From NCBI GenBank assembly GCA_023249285.1, contig JAHFCZ010000002.1:13395-45899 (forward strand): 32,505 bases of DNA. The letters run 5' to 3'. Source of the DNA: a bacterium (lineage in GTDB: Bacteria > Margulisbacteria > Marinamargulisbacteria > SXXA01 > JAHFDB01). The notes under the pieces were generated by a model. It made no database searches, was not told the origin of the DNA, and worked only from the letters and a program-made list of their open reading frames with translations. Both the position numbers and the translations under genes were made by a program. This document shows, in pieces, positions 6,391-14,409 of this stretch (within the stretch, counting starts at the first letter, position 1; each line of letters opens with the position of its first letter).

Positions 6391-8930
6391 AAGTTTTCAA
6401 TGTAGGCTTCCTTAAATACCTTTAACCCGAGTTGGGCGTTGTACCCATGGATTTCCTTGTTTTGGATGGATTGGAGATAAAGTAAAATGTCATAGGTAAT
6501 GTGTTGCCCAGGAATTAACATCGGGACCCCAGGGGGATAGGGGGTCACAAACCCTGCTGAAACCCATTTTTTTCCACTTTGGACTTCGTTAAGTAAGGTG
6601 TCGTCGAGTGGGACATGCGTGATGATATCCTGCTCTACAGCCATATAGTAGGAGTGCCGTAATGTCTGGAGATTGGGGTGAAATTGTTTCAATGTGGGGA
6701 GTGAAATTTGGGCTTCTTCTTGTGCGTTTGGAATCTGGACATTCTCTTGAAGCCGCTGGGCAATATCATGCAAAACCCTTAAGACGTGGTCAATACTTTC
6801 TTGGGTTGACCCGATATTGATGATAAAAAGGGCGGTATAACGTGAAGTTTTGTTGATCTGAATATCATAACGATTGATTAAGAGCTCGCGAAAGTTGCCC
6901 CCAAGCATCCCTGTTTTTCGGATATCTAAGGTAATTCTGGTGGGGTCTACACTGAGCTCGGTTTGATACCCGATAGGAACCAAGTGGCGACTCTCTAAGA
7001 CTGTAAAAAAGCAAGACAAAAGGGGAGAGTTGGTAATCTGCTCTCTTAAATACAAGGCGAGAGATCGCATTTTTTTAACCCGTTCGTATCCTTCTAAAGA
7101 CGCTTGCCGACGCCCAACATCTAAAGAGGCTAGGATTTGATAATTCGGGGACGTTGTAGAATGGATGCGGTAAGCTTCCAAGAAGCGATCTTGATTAATA
7201 GAATGATCCCAAATGTGGATCATCGACGCCTGCCGGAATGCGGTCAAGGTCTTATGGGTGGACTGGGTGACATAAACCCGTACTTTGACTTGGTCTGGGT
7301 CTGGGTATAGGGCCTCCGTCTCCCATATTTCAGGGGTTTGTTCTGCACGTTTGGAGAAATCTTCGGCCCATGTTTGGTAGGTTTGTTTATAGTGAGGATC
7401 TAAAAATCTTTTTTCTAATAGTTTGGCAACTGACATTCCGGAACGATGTCGATAGCTTGGGCTGAAATGGGCAAATGCAAACCAGGCCTCATCAAATAAA
7501 AAGAGAAGATCAGGTTTGATCGCCAAGATATCCATCATATAGCGGTCAATGTTATAGATTAGTCCGTCGAAGGTAGAGTTGGTTAAGACAATTTGTTTGA
7601 CCAAATGGAGCTGTCCGCGTGCTTTGTAGTCCAAAAGCCTTTTTTTAATTTCTCGAAGACTGGCTCCACCATAAAGATCGTATTGATCTAAGGTGTAGGG
7701 CATAATGAACTCTGGTGTAGCCCCCGCTAACATAACGGCATAAAAAACTGATTTGTGGCAGTCTGAAGCAATCAGGACAATATCGGAGGGACTTAAAGTC
7801 GCTTGAAGAACAATTTTGTTGGCAGTGGAAGTGCCGTTGGTGACAAAATAAGTGAGATGAGACCCGAATGTTTTGGCCGCTTCATTCTGGGCTTGCTTAA
7901 TGGGGCCTTTAGGATCCAACAGGGAATCCAAGCCACCTTGTGTGGAGGAGGTCTCTGCTAAAAAGATATTAGGGCCATAGAAGGTAATAAAATCAGAGAC
8001 CCAGGGGGAATTCTGAAGTGATTGCCCCCGAGAAATAGGCAGGGCATGAAAAACCCCTTTAGGACGTCGACTGTAGGCTTGAAGGGCATGGAAAAAGGGG
8101 GTTGAAAATCGGTTCCGTATACTATTTAAGATATAATAGTGAAGGTCAGGGAAGGGCTGAGCCTGGGATAAAATACGTCTGAAACGACCTTGGTAAACAG
8201 GATCTACTTCGTTGGGAAGATGCTCGGAAATTAAAAATAAATCCAGCTCTGGCCTCAAATATCCGATGGCCTCTGTCAGTCCTAAAAGGGGATGGGCTAG
8301 AAGGCCTTGAAGGATGGTTGTTTCGCCTTTAAATAAGGAGTTCAGATCGGTGGTTGGGGGCTTGAGGCCCTCGAGCAGAACAACGGATTGGAGGGTGGGA
8401 TTGGATAAGAGAGCCCTGAAGGCGTCCTCAATCGTTTCCACAAACACCAGATCGTATAAAAACTCATCTCGATCAGACTTAAGGTCTGCCAGAGAGTCGC
8501 GATAAAGGAATTCGTAGGCAGTAGCCAGAGGGTGCACAACAAGAACCTCAAAGTAAGGTTTCTGAGGGGAGGGTTCAAAAGGCGGAATGCCACCTTCTAA
8601 AAAGGTATGCTCTTGAAGGTGTGGTTTGTCTAGGGTAGAGAGGTTGGAAAAGTAAGGTAAAAAAAACCGTGTTCGGTATCGGTTTTCTTCTAGGGTAATC
8701 ACGACATTTTCTACTAAATGGGAGAGGAGGTGCAGCCTGTTTTCGTTATAGTAAAAGTGGATCTTTTGAAGGACTTCTATTCCGGGGTAGGCCCAGAATC
8801 TTTCGATAGATTCTAAGGCTTGTATGTGGTCTAAAACTCTCGAAAGACCAGGGGCCTCCTTATGGAGGAGACCCCTGAGATCTTGCCAGTGGGCATATCG
8901 TTGATTCTGAAGATCGAAAGCTTGCACCAA
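6384..8930 (-). CDS. PLP-dependent Orn/Lys/Arg decarboxylase-like protein (fold type I)
   Basis: The 848-residue protein matches the large bacterial Orn/Lys/Arg decarboxylase architecture: an N-terminal wing of about 290 residues, a PLP core, and a C-terminal domain. In the core I see GTSTANK (366-372), DCHKS (390-394), DEAW (480-483) where Asp480 should hold the PLP pyridine nitrogen, and STHKTLTAF with Lys560 as the Schiff-base lysine. The C-terminal part has PYPPGVPMLIPGQ, common in this family. Inducible and biosynthetic members make cadaverine, putrescine or agmatine. The N-terminal wing looks divergent, so the substrate is uncertain. The start is TTG 8930 or GTG 8927, just after the TPR gene's stop. 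It is the enzymatic centre of the operon, probably supplying an amine to the adjacent ATP-grasp ligase. Confidence 0.85.
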   Translation of the reverse strand: MVQAFDLQNQRYAHWQDLRGLLHKEAPGLSRVLDHIQALESIERFWAYPGIEVLQKIHFYYNENRLHLLSHLVENVVITLEENRYRTRFFLPYFSNLSTLDKPHLQEHTFLEGGIPPFEPSPQKPYFEVLVVHPLATAYEFLYRDSLADLKSDRDEFLYDLVFVETIEDAFRALLSNPTLQSVVLLEGLKPPTTDLNSLFKGETTILQGLLAHPLLGLTEAIGYLRPELDLFLISEHLPNEVDPVYQGRFRRILSQAQPFPDLHYYILNSIRNRFSTPFFHALQAYSRRPKGVFHALPISRGQSLQNSPWVSDFITFYGPNIFLAETSSTQGGLDSLLDPKGPIKQAQNEAAKTFGSHLTYFVTNGTSTANKIVLQATLSPSDIVLIASDCHKSVFYAVMLAGATPEFIMPYTLDQYDLYGGASLREIKKRLLDYKARGQLHLVKQIVLTNSTFDGLIYNIDRYMMDILAIKPDLLFLFDEAWFAFAHFSPSYRHRSGMSVAKLLEKRFLDPHYKQTYQTWAEDFSKRAEQTPEIWETEALYPDPDQVKVRVYVTQSTHKTLTAFRQASMIHIWDHSINQDRFLEAYRIHSTTSPNYQILASLDVGRRQASLEGYERVKKMRSLALYLREQITNSPLLSCFFTVLESRHLVPIGYQTELSVDPTRITLDIRKTGMLGGNFRELLINRYDIQINKTSRYTALFIINIGSTQESIDHVLRVLHDIAQRLQENVQIPNAQEEAQISLPTLKQFHPNLQTLRHSYYMAVEQDIITHVPLDDTLLNEVQSGKKWVSAGFVTPYPPGVPMLIPGQHITYDILLYLQSIQNKEIHGYNAQLGLKVFKEAYIENLC

Positions 8931-8933
8931 AAC

Positions 8934-9566
8934 TTACTTCTTTTGTTTTTCGATTAAGGCAATATATTCATAGGCTAAGGCATTTGAAGGGTCTAGGGTC
9001 AAAATTTCATTGAACACCTTCTTAGACGCAGCATAGTCTCCATTTGCATATTTGAGAATCCCAAATTCAGCCAAGTAGGACAAATCAACGGGATAATACT
9101 TCAGCATTTTGGCGACCACTTTTTCGGCAAAATCAAACTTCTTCTGCATTCTCAACGCAAACGCGAGTCGAAGGTTGCCAAGGTAGTTAAAGTTATCCAT
9201 TTTGACCAACAGACTACCTTCTGATTCCACGCCTTTATAGTTTCCTTGTGCCAATAAAACCATAATTTTACCTAGCTTGGCATCTACGGCCATCGGTGAT
9301 GCTGCAATGGCTTTATTGTAGTAGTCGATCGATTCATTGAATTGCTGAGATAGGTAGTGGAGGTACCCTTTTCTGAGGTTGACCACATACCCCTTTGGGT
9401 CGTTCTTCAAAGCGGGCTCAAGCGCCTTAATGGCATCAAGATAATACCCGTTATATTCCAATTGATAGGACGATGTGAACGCCTTGGTCACTTCAGCCTG
9501 TGAGATTCCAAACACAGAAGTAGTGACTCCCAACAATACAGTAAGCAAAATAGCCGGTACACGCAT
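8934..9566 (-). CDS. Periplasmic TPR-repeat protein
   Basis: The 210-residue protein starts with a signal peptide (basic start, hydrophobic ILLTVLLGVTTSVFG, cleavage probably after about residue 20). The rest is built from 34-residue helical repeats with the TPR spacing of small and large residues; I count about four to five, for example YYLDAIKALEPAL, NESIDYYNKAIAASP and AASKKVFNEILTLDP. Such proteins act as scaffolds that dock other proteins. The ribosome site AAAGGG lies nine bases before ATG 9566. The gene lies 65 bp after the outer-membrane barrel gene and 3 bp before the decarboxylase start. Being periplasmic, it could bridge the M23 domain of the urea-transporter fusion and the outer-membrane barrel. 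That partner choice is inference. Confidence 0.85.
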   Translation of the reverse strand: MRVPAILLTVLLGVTTSVFGISQAEVTKAFTSSYQLEYNGYYLDAIKALEPALKNDPKGYVVNLRKGYLHYLSQQFNESIDYYNKAIAASPMAVDAKLGKIMVLLAQGNYKGVESEGSLLVKMDNFNYLGNLRLAFALRMQKKFDFAEKVVAKMLKYYPVDLSYLAEFGILKYANGDYAASKKVFNEILTLDPSNALAYEYIALIEKQKK

Positions 9567-9631
9567 AGCTATAAACCCTTTCTTTCATTAACTATAAAAA
9601 TTGAAAAATTGCTTCCATTATACACAAGTTT

Positions 9632-10483
9632 TTAAAAATGATAAGTGACCAAGGCTGAGATTTTGGTATAAGATGATTTTGGCGCATCGATAGGGGTGAG
9701 ATTTTGAACCTGGTAACTAGAGGAAAAGCTAAGTTGACCTAGGGCATAGGCAGCAGATAGCGTGTACCCATCCTGGAGCTTATCGCTGGAATTAAAGACG
9801 ACAAATCCGCCTTTATACACACCGTAACGAGCTTCTCCGATGGTATATTCTGCACCTAAGGTGAGTGGCCCGAGGTGATAATCCATGCCAACCTCTTCAT
9901 TGATCAGGGTCTGTCTAGAGGAGGTGAGGATCCCATTCACCCGACCGGTTGCTTCGCACCAACCTGGAAGAAAAGGCGGGGATAGATAATACTTTAAGTA
10001 AGGGGAGCCTTGATAGGCTGTGGTATTTGTAGAATCAGTGTAACGGGAATAAAAGACGTCGGCTCCCAGGGACCATAGCTTGTAGTAGCCATAGGCATCG
10101 TACTGATCATATTGGGCGCCGAGTATGCCTACCGTACCATTCCCGTCTCCACCAGTGGGTCGGATGGCGACTAGGCCTGCTTTGAATTTCATGGTAGGAA
10201 GGTAATAGGTCACAATGCCCAGATAATTTTGTTGAACGCTGCCACGACTCAGGGTCCCTAGAATTTGGTCGTACCCTAATTCAAGGCTATAACTACCTAA
10301 TCCAAAAAAACCGTAGCCCCCAAAAATAGTGGTGTCTAGCTTCACCACCTTATCGGAGTAGGCTGTGGGGATAAAGTAAGGTGCTAAGTTGATAGTAATT
10401 GGATCTGCATACGATAGGGATGCACTTAACATGAGTCCCCCGATGATTCCCAGTATACCCAATGGGTTTTTGATGTTTACCAT
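9632..10483 (-). CDS. Outer-membrane beta-barrel protein
   Basis: From ATG 10483 the protein has 283 residues. It opens with a clear signal peptide (MVNIKNPLG, then a hydrophobic stretch ending SLSYA before DPIT). The mature part alternates short aromatic-rich beta-strands (GFFGLGSYSLELGYD, YGYYKLWSLGADVFYSRY) and ends in TYHF, a C-terminal Phe signature for insertion by the BAM complex. I count roughly 10-12 strands. A longer open frame reaches 10552, but its first 23 residues overlap the urea-transporter gene and lack a signal. The ATG at 10483 has AAGGAG about 12 bases upstream, inside the previous gene, and lies 2 bp after that gene's stop. It probably forms a pore or anchor for the operon's product; the family is not identified with confidence (a YaiO-like barrel is possible). 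Confidence 0.85.
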   Translation of the reverse strand: MVNIKNPLGILGIIGGLMLSASLSYADPITINLAPYFIPTAYSDKVVKLDTTIFGGYGFFGLGSYSLELGYDQILGTLSRGSVQQNYLGIVTYYLPTMKFKAGLVAIRPTGGDGNGTVGILGAQYDQYDAYGYYKLWSLGADVFYSRYTDSTNTTAYQGSPYLKYYLSPPFLPGWCEATGRVNGILTSSRQTLINEEVGMDYHLGPLTLGAEYTIGEARYGVYKGGFVVFNSSDKLQDGYTLSAAYALGQLSFSSSYQVQNLTPIDAPKSSYTKISALVTYHF

Positions 10484-10485
10484 GA

Positions 10486-12564
10486 TTATATTTTTCTCCT
10501 TAAGGTGTAATTTTGATAAGTGATCGCTTTGATCTGTAAAAAGGGATCCCAACTTACAGAAGTAGAAATGGACTTCGACAAACCTGGAACGTTAATCTCA
10601 CCCTGGGTCTCCGTTGGAGAGACAAACCTGTAAGTCGCAGAGGCTATTGAAAGCGGTGGATAGAGGACAGCCCCTAACTCCATAACCCATTTGTGTATCC
10701 CCCTTAGAAAAAGCGCTGCGGGAAACTTTTCTTCCCAGGTCAATCCAGGGGTGTAGTGTAACGGCATGGTAGACACGCTTGCATAGAGGATCTGGAGGTA
10801 TGGGTCTTCTCCTTCATACTCACAGATTACAAAATACCCTCCCTTCTTGCTAAACCGTAGCGTTGCCCTTGGGGTTTCCCAAAAAAAAGTCCCATCACTG
10901 GCACAAGATGTAGTTACGTGGATTTCCCCTATCTTCTCATTTTTTTTATAAATTTCAAATTCTATAGACTGGCCTAAGAGAAATGTGGTGAGTTGATCGT
11001 AATACGGCTCTGGAATGGTGCCATAGACCTGGGAGGCACTCTGAGGTAAACCATGGGTGTAAAAGACATTTTTTTCGACATAATTTTTGAATTGAAAGGG
11101 GAGAGTCGGAGAAATGCCTTGGGCTGCCCATTGGACCTGGATGTGTAGATGGGGTTGTGGGGAATACCCAGAATTTCCACAAAGTCCAATCACTGTGCCA
11201 GGAGAGACCCATTGCCCTTCTTGAAGGGCGATAGAATGTGCAAGAAAGTGTGACATTTCAACGGTATATCCTTCCTCATGGCGTATGAGGACACGATTTC
11301 CCCAATTTTCAGTTGTGTTCAGACTCCCAATGGGGTTGTCTGGGAGATGAGCGATGACTTGGGTTACTTGACCGTAGATAGGGGAAACAATGGGTTTTCT
11401 AAATGCATAGTACTGATCGAGGTACACGCCGTCTCCATAATAGGTCTTTCCGGCTTCATCTTGGATGACAAAATCATAGGCATATTGCCAGTCTCCTTTG
11501 TGGGTCCAGGGGCCATTAAAGGCCTGCCAGACGGTCCAGGGTTCCAAAAATGGAAGCCCAATCGTAATGTCGGATGTAAACCGAGCTTGGGTCAACCAAA
11601 AATGGGTGAGGGTTTTTTCTGGCGTTTCTTTGAAGGCGGTGACCCGGAGCTTGTGGTGTCGGGTTTTCAGGATGTAGGAGAGGGTCATCATCACGCTTAC
11701 AAATGGGATCACAAAGAGGGGAAGCCCAAGAGGAGTGAGTGTCATGCTAGCCAGATGGATTAAGACGCCCGTCATCATCATCCCTGCCGCTGCAATCGCC
11801 AAGCTGTGTAAGGACGGGATGACATAGATCCCGCCTAGTCCCATGGCAACTAAGATGAAATTGTAGTTCGGCATCCCTTCAATAAAGGTCCCGGCACCGA
11901 ATCCCAACAGGGCGAGAAAAGCAAGTATGCGAGAGTGTAGAAGCAAAAAGCAAAAGAGGCCTAAGCCGACGGCATCATAGGGGAGAAAAATAATGCTCCC
12001 CAAGGTTTTACAAAATGTACTGAAGGGTTCTGGCAGCAAGATCAGTGTCGCAAGGGGAGAGGTGTGTAAAATCTGTAAATGCTTGATTGTCGGCCAAATC
12101 ATCCAAGAAACCACCATAAACGGCAGGGTAATGATCGTCAGATCCCATTTTTGGGCAAACCACCTGGAGAGGGCTAAGGTGACAATGAACGTTAAAAACC
12201 CAGCCGAGATCAAAATCAAGATACTGAAAAATTGGAGCTGGAAATTTGCACCGATAGCAAACCCGACTAAGAGGGGATTGTATCTAAAATAACCAAATTC
12301 CCAGAATTCAGCAGTCGCATCCAATAGTCGAGCTAACCCATAGGAAGCCCCTAGTACAACAAGTCCTGAAATCGGGATGGCAGGTGAAAATAGGCCTCCT
12401 AATCCTAAAATCCCAGCCCCGATCCACGCATTTTTCATGAAGAAAATCTCAGACGCACTTTCCAGGAGGCGTTTCAGATTTTCTACAGCATTTCGGGCGG
12501 TGAAGCCCCCAACCCTGGAGGGTTGATCCACAATATAATCGACGAGCCGCGTATCAGTGGCCAT
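10486..12564 (-). CDS. Urea transporter fused to a periplasmic M23 (LytM-like) domain
   Basis: The 692-residue protein joins two domains. Residues about 40-300 form a urea-transporter channel of around ten helices. It has the duplicated signature: RYNPLLVGFAIGANF (94-108) in the first repeat and NYNFILVAMGLGG (233-245) in the second. Residues about 330-480 look like an M23 metallopeptidase. THKGDWQYAYDF supplies His355 and Asp364 as candidate zinc ligands, followed by His439 in MSHF and HLH at 472-474, with the usual VSPGTVIG and CGNSG before it. The spacing His-to-Asp differs from the common H-x3-D, so activity is uncertain. The last 200 residues are a beta-rich extension. The M23 part would face the periplasm. 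It is the first gene of the operon; no strong Shine-Dalgarno sequence precedes ATG 12564. Confidence 0.85.
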   Translation of the reverse strand: MATDTRLVDYIVDQPSRVGGFTARNAVENLKRLLESASEIFFMKNAWIGAGILGLGGLFSPAIPISGLVVLGASYGLARLLDATAEFWEFGYFRYNPLLVGFAIGANFQLQFFSILILISAGFLTFIVTLALSRWFAQKWDLTIITLPFMVVSWMIWPTIKHLQILHTSPLATLILLPEPFSTFCKTLGSIIFLPYDAVGLGLFCFLLLHSRILAFLALLGFGAGTFIEGMPNYNFILVAMGLGGIYVIPSLHSLAIAAAGMMMTGVLIHLASMTLTPLGLPLFVIPFVSVMMTLSYILKTRHHKLRVTAFKETPEKTLTHFWLTQARFTSDITIGLPFLEPWTVWQAFNGPWTHKGDWQYAYDFVIQDEAGKTYYGDGVYLDQYYAFRKPIVSPIYGQVTQVIAHLPDNPIGSLNTTENWGNRVLIRHEEGYTVEMSHFLAHSIALQEGQWVSPGTVIGLCGNSGYSPQPHLHIQVQWAAQGISPTLPFQFKNYVEKNVFYTHGLPQSASQVYGTIPEPYYDQLTTFLLGQSIEFEIYKKNEKIGEIHVTTSCASDGTFFWETPRATLRFSKKGGYFVICEYEGEDPYLQILYASVSTMPLHYTPGLTWEEKFPAALFLRGIHKWVMELGAVLYPPLSIASATYRFVSPTETQGEINVPGLSKSISTSVSWDPFLQIKAITYQNYTLRRKI

Positions 12565-12636
12565 AAAAAAAGAAACCCAAACCGGGCATAGAAAACGTCC
12601 TTGAATACAAAACTAAGGTTTTAAGGTGATCCCCTT

Positions 12637-12642
12637 ATTGTA
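12637..12642 (-). promoter_or_regulatory. Possible -10 box of the six-gene operon
   Basis: On the minus strand TACAAT lies about 73 bp upstream of the urea-transporter ATG. It is the best -10 match in this divergent intergenic region, but no good -35 box sits 16-18 bp upstream. It would give a leader of about 65 bases. Inference only. Confidence 0.3.
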
Positions 12643-12676
12643 ACGCATTCCCAATGGAGGGGCTACCTTAAAAGAG

Positions 12677-12705
12677 TTCGTATTTGGCGAATCACTTGCT
12701 ACACT
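12677..12705 (+). promoter_or_regulatory. Possible promoter of the DoxX-like gene
   Basis: TTCGTA (12677-12682), a 17-bp spacer and TACACT (12700-12705) precede the GTG at 12751. The -10 box is good and the -35 box weak. The transcript would carry a leader of about 40 bases with the strong ribosome site AAAAGGAGG. Confidence 0.4.
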
Positions 12706-12750
12706 GAAGTAACAATCCAGAAATAAAACCGTTAAAAGGAGGCTGTCATT

Positions 12751-13104
12751 GTGAAGAAGGAAAAGATTTTGTATTGGGTAGCAACCGTGCCAATATGCGC
12801 ACTGATGGTGATGAGTGGCGTTATGTACCTTAGCAAAAGCCCGCAAGTGATGCAGGGGATTCAGGCCATCGGGATGCCGTACTTTTTTATTCAGTTCTTG
12901 GGTGTGGCCAAATTATTAGGGGCACTCGCCTTGGCCTATCCCCGATTTAAAAAGGTCACAGAATGGGCCTATGCAGGGTTCACTTTTACATTTCTAGGCG
13001 CAATGTGGACACATTATTCCACGGGCACATCCTTTGTGATGCCACTTGGGGTCCTGGTCGTGCTCGGAATTTCGTATAAGTTTAAAGACGAAGCTCGGGG
13101 ATAG
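12751..13104 (+). CDS. DoxX-like small membrane protein
   Basis: The 117-residue protein has four hydrophobic helices and matches the DoxX-like group (PF13564 type). An N-terminal helix ends near YLSKSP; then come PYFFIQFLGVAKLLGALAL, AYAGFTFTFLGAMWTHY and a final helix before KFKDEARG. These inner-membrane proteins are widespread, and most have no assigned biochemical role; some relatives are linked to redox or quinone functions. The start is GTG, supported by a near-perfect ribosome site (AAAAGGAGG, 7 bases upstream). It is divergent from the six-gene operon and ends 18 bp before the convergent kinase gene. It looks like a single-gene unit. Confidence 0.8.
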   Translation: MKKEKILYWVATVPICALMVMSGVMYLSKSPQVMQGIQAIGMPYFFIQFLGVAKLLGALALAYPRFKKVTEWAYAGFTFTFLGAMWTHYSTGTSFVMPLGVLVVLGISYKFKDEARG

Positions 13105-13122
13105 CTGAGCTGATGGGGGCTA

Positions 13123-14286
13123 CTACACGACGTCTTGCGTAGCGGCCCCCAGTCCTGGCAAGAAATGCGTATTAATCACAGTGAGTAATGCAGGATTGGC
13201 TTGCACCTGTTCAGGATGCGTATCAATGTAGCCCTGTGTTGTCGCCGCCATAATGGGGTATGCCTTTTGCATATAAGGGGATAGTGAGGTGGTTTTATCC
13301 CCATGATCGGTAAGGGTATGGGGATCTCCCAAGGATACAACTGGCGCAGCCCAATTTGAGTGTCCGGTAAAAAAATGGACCGCGATACAGCCCAACCCAA
13401 AGAGATCTACTCGAGGTGACATATGCGGATGTCCGGCGGCATCAATCATCTCTAGTGTTTCGGTTGCGGTTTGGGAGATAATGGCCCGTAGCTCTGGCGT
13501 CAAAATAGAGGGGTGGGAGGCTGCATGACCCTCTAGAGTTTCGTGGAGTTTTGGAATCGAGGTGGCATCCATAAAAATTGCGAATATGTACCAAAAATAC
13601 TCGCACTGACGAGAGGGTTTGGGTTTATTATGATCGTTGTGTCCAGGATAGTTTGCTGTCCAAGTCTTTGCCCAATGGTCATAACACTGAACTAATAACC
13701 GAGAGATTTCTGGTGCACGATAAAAGGGGCTAGAGGCAATCACCCCAGCGGGCATGCTCCCACCTCTTCGTCGCGCGAAGGAAAAATCACCTAAGCATGG
13801 GGAAAAATCTCCATTTTCTTGATACATCAAGACATTTTCGGGTTTCACATCGCGGTGAAAGATGTCTCTTTCATGCAAATAATTTAGTGCATTTTCTATG
13901 CCTCTTATGACTAACAAGACGTTTAGACGGACGATGCGTGCCGGATCATCCAAAAAGGAACTCAATGACCCCTTGGCAAGTGGCATCACATAATAGGGGG
14001 TATTCTCAACCTTCCCCTGCGCAACAAGCGTTACAATATTGGGATGGGAAAGACATTTCATTGCCGAAATTTCCCAATCTAAGCTGGATTCAGCACCTGC
14101 TTTTGCAAATTTAACGGCAGCCTCTAGATCGTCTTGTGTGTACTTGTATACATCCCCCTCTGAGCCTGCCCCAATTCTGCGGGCAAAAGTGAATGAGGTA
14201 GGGGTAGTTTCGCCATCAAGATACAGTGTCAGGGCAGGGAAACGCGGCAATCTAGCAGTAGTGGGGGTGGCAAGAGATTTGTACAT
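13123..14286 (-). CDS. Hanks-type serine/threonine protein kinase with DFS motif
   Basis: The 387-residue protein has nearly all eukaryotic-like kinase landmarks: glycine loop GAGSEGDVYK (39-48), Lys59 in AVKF, Glu72 in the C-helix, HRDVKPENV (144-152) with catalytic Asp146, APE at 191-193 and Asp294 in DLFGLG. The DFG motif is DFS (167-169). Its Asp, the magnesium ligand, is kept, so activity is plausible. About 100 residues separate APE from DLFGLG, far more than normal, and include a His/Pro/Lys-rich piece near 213-226. There is no transmembrane segment or PASTA domain, so it is cytosolic or a secreted effector. The first 23 residues have no acidic residue. No clear ribosome site is near ATG 14286; GATACT at 14326-14321 is a possible -10 box. 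Targets are unknown. Confidence 0.88.
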   Translation of the reverse strand: MYKSLATPTTARLPRFPALTLYLDGETTPTSFTFARRIGAGSEGDVYKYTQDDLEAAVKFAKAGAESSLDWEISAMKCLSHPNIVTLVAQGKVENTPYYVMPLAKGSLSSFLDDPARIVRLNVLLVIRGIENALNYLHERDIFHRDVKPENVLMYQENGDFSPCLGDFSFARRRGGSMPAGVIASSPFYRAPEISRLLVQCYDHWAKTWTANYPGHNDHNKPKPSRQCEYFWYIFAIFMDATSIPKLHETLEGHAASHPSILTPELRAIISQTATETLEMIDAAGHPHMSPRVDLFGLGCIAVHFFTGHSNWAAPVVSLGDPHTLTDHGDKTTSLSPYMQKAYPIMAATTQGYIDTHPEQVQANPALLTVINTHFLPGLGAATQDVV

Positions 14287-14373
14287 AGCAAGGCTGGATA
14301 TCCTAACACAGCTCGTCTTGAGTATCCCATCTAAACTTTTAAAGTTAAATCCGGCCTTGCCGTTGAAACGATT

Positions 14374-14402
14374 TTGACGAAATCCGGGGCGAGTACTACA
14401 CT
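14374..14402 (+). promoter_or_regulatory. Strong sigma70 promoter placed for a leaderless ribH mRNA
   Basis: TTGACG (14374-14379), a 17-bp spacer and TACACT (14397-14402) form a near-consensus promoter. Seven bases later is the ATG of ribH (14410), so the expected start of transcription falls on the start codon. No Shine-Dalgarno sequence precedes the ATG, which fits leaderless translation. It is the third occurrence of this geometry on a ribH-type start in the window. Confidence 0.7.
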
Positions 14403-14409
14403 AAAGTTC

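Noticed and set aside
10484-10552. Longer start for the outer-membrane barrel protein
   Set aside because: It lies within the urea-transporter gene and would hide the signal peptide; ATG 10483 has a ribosome site.
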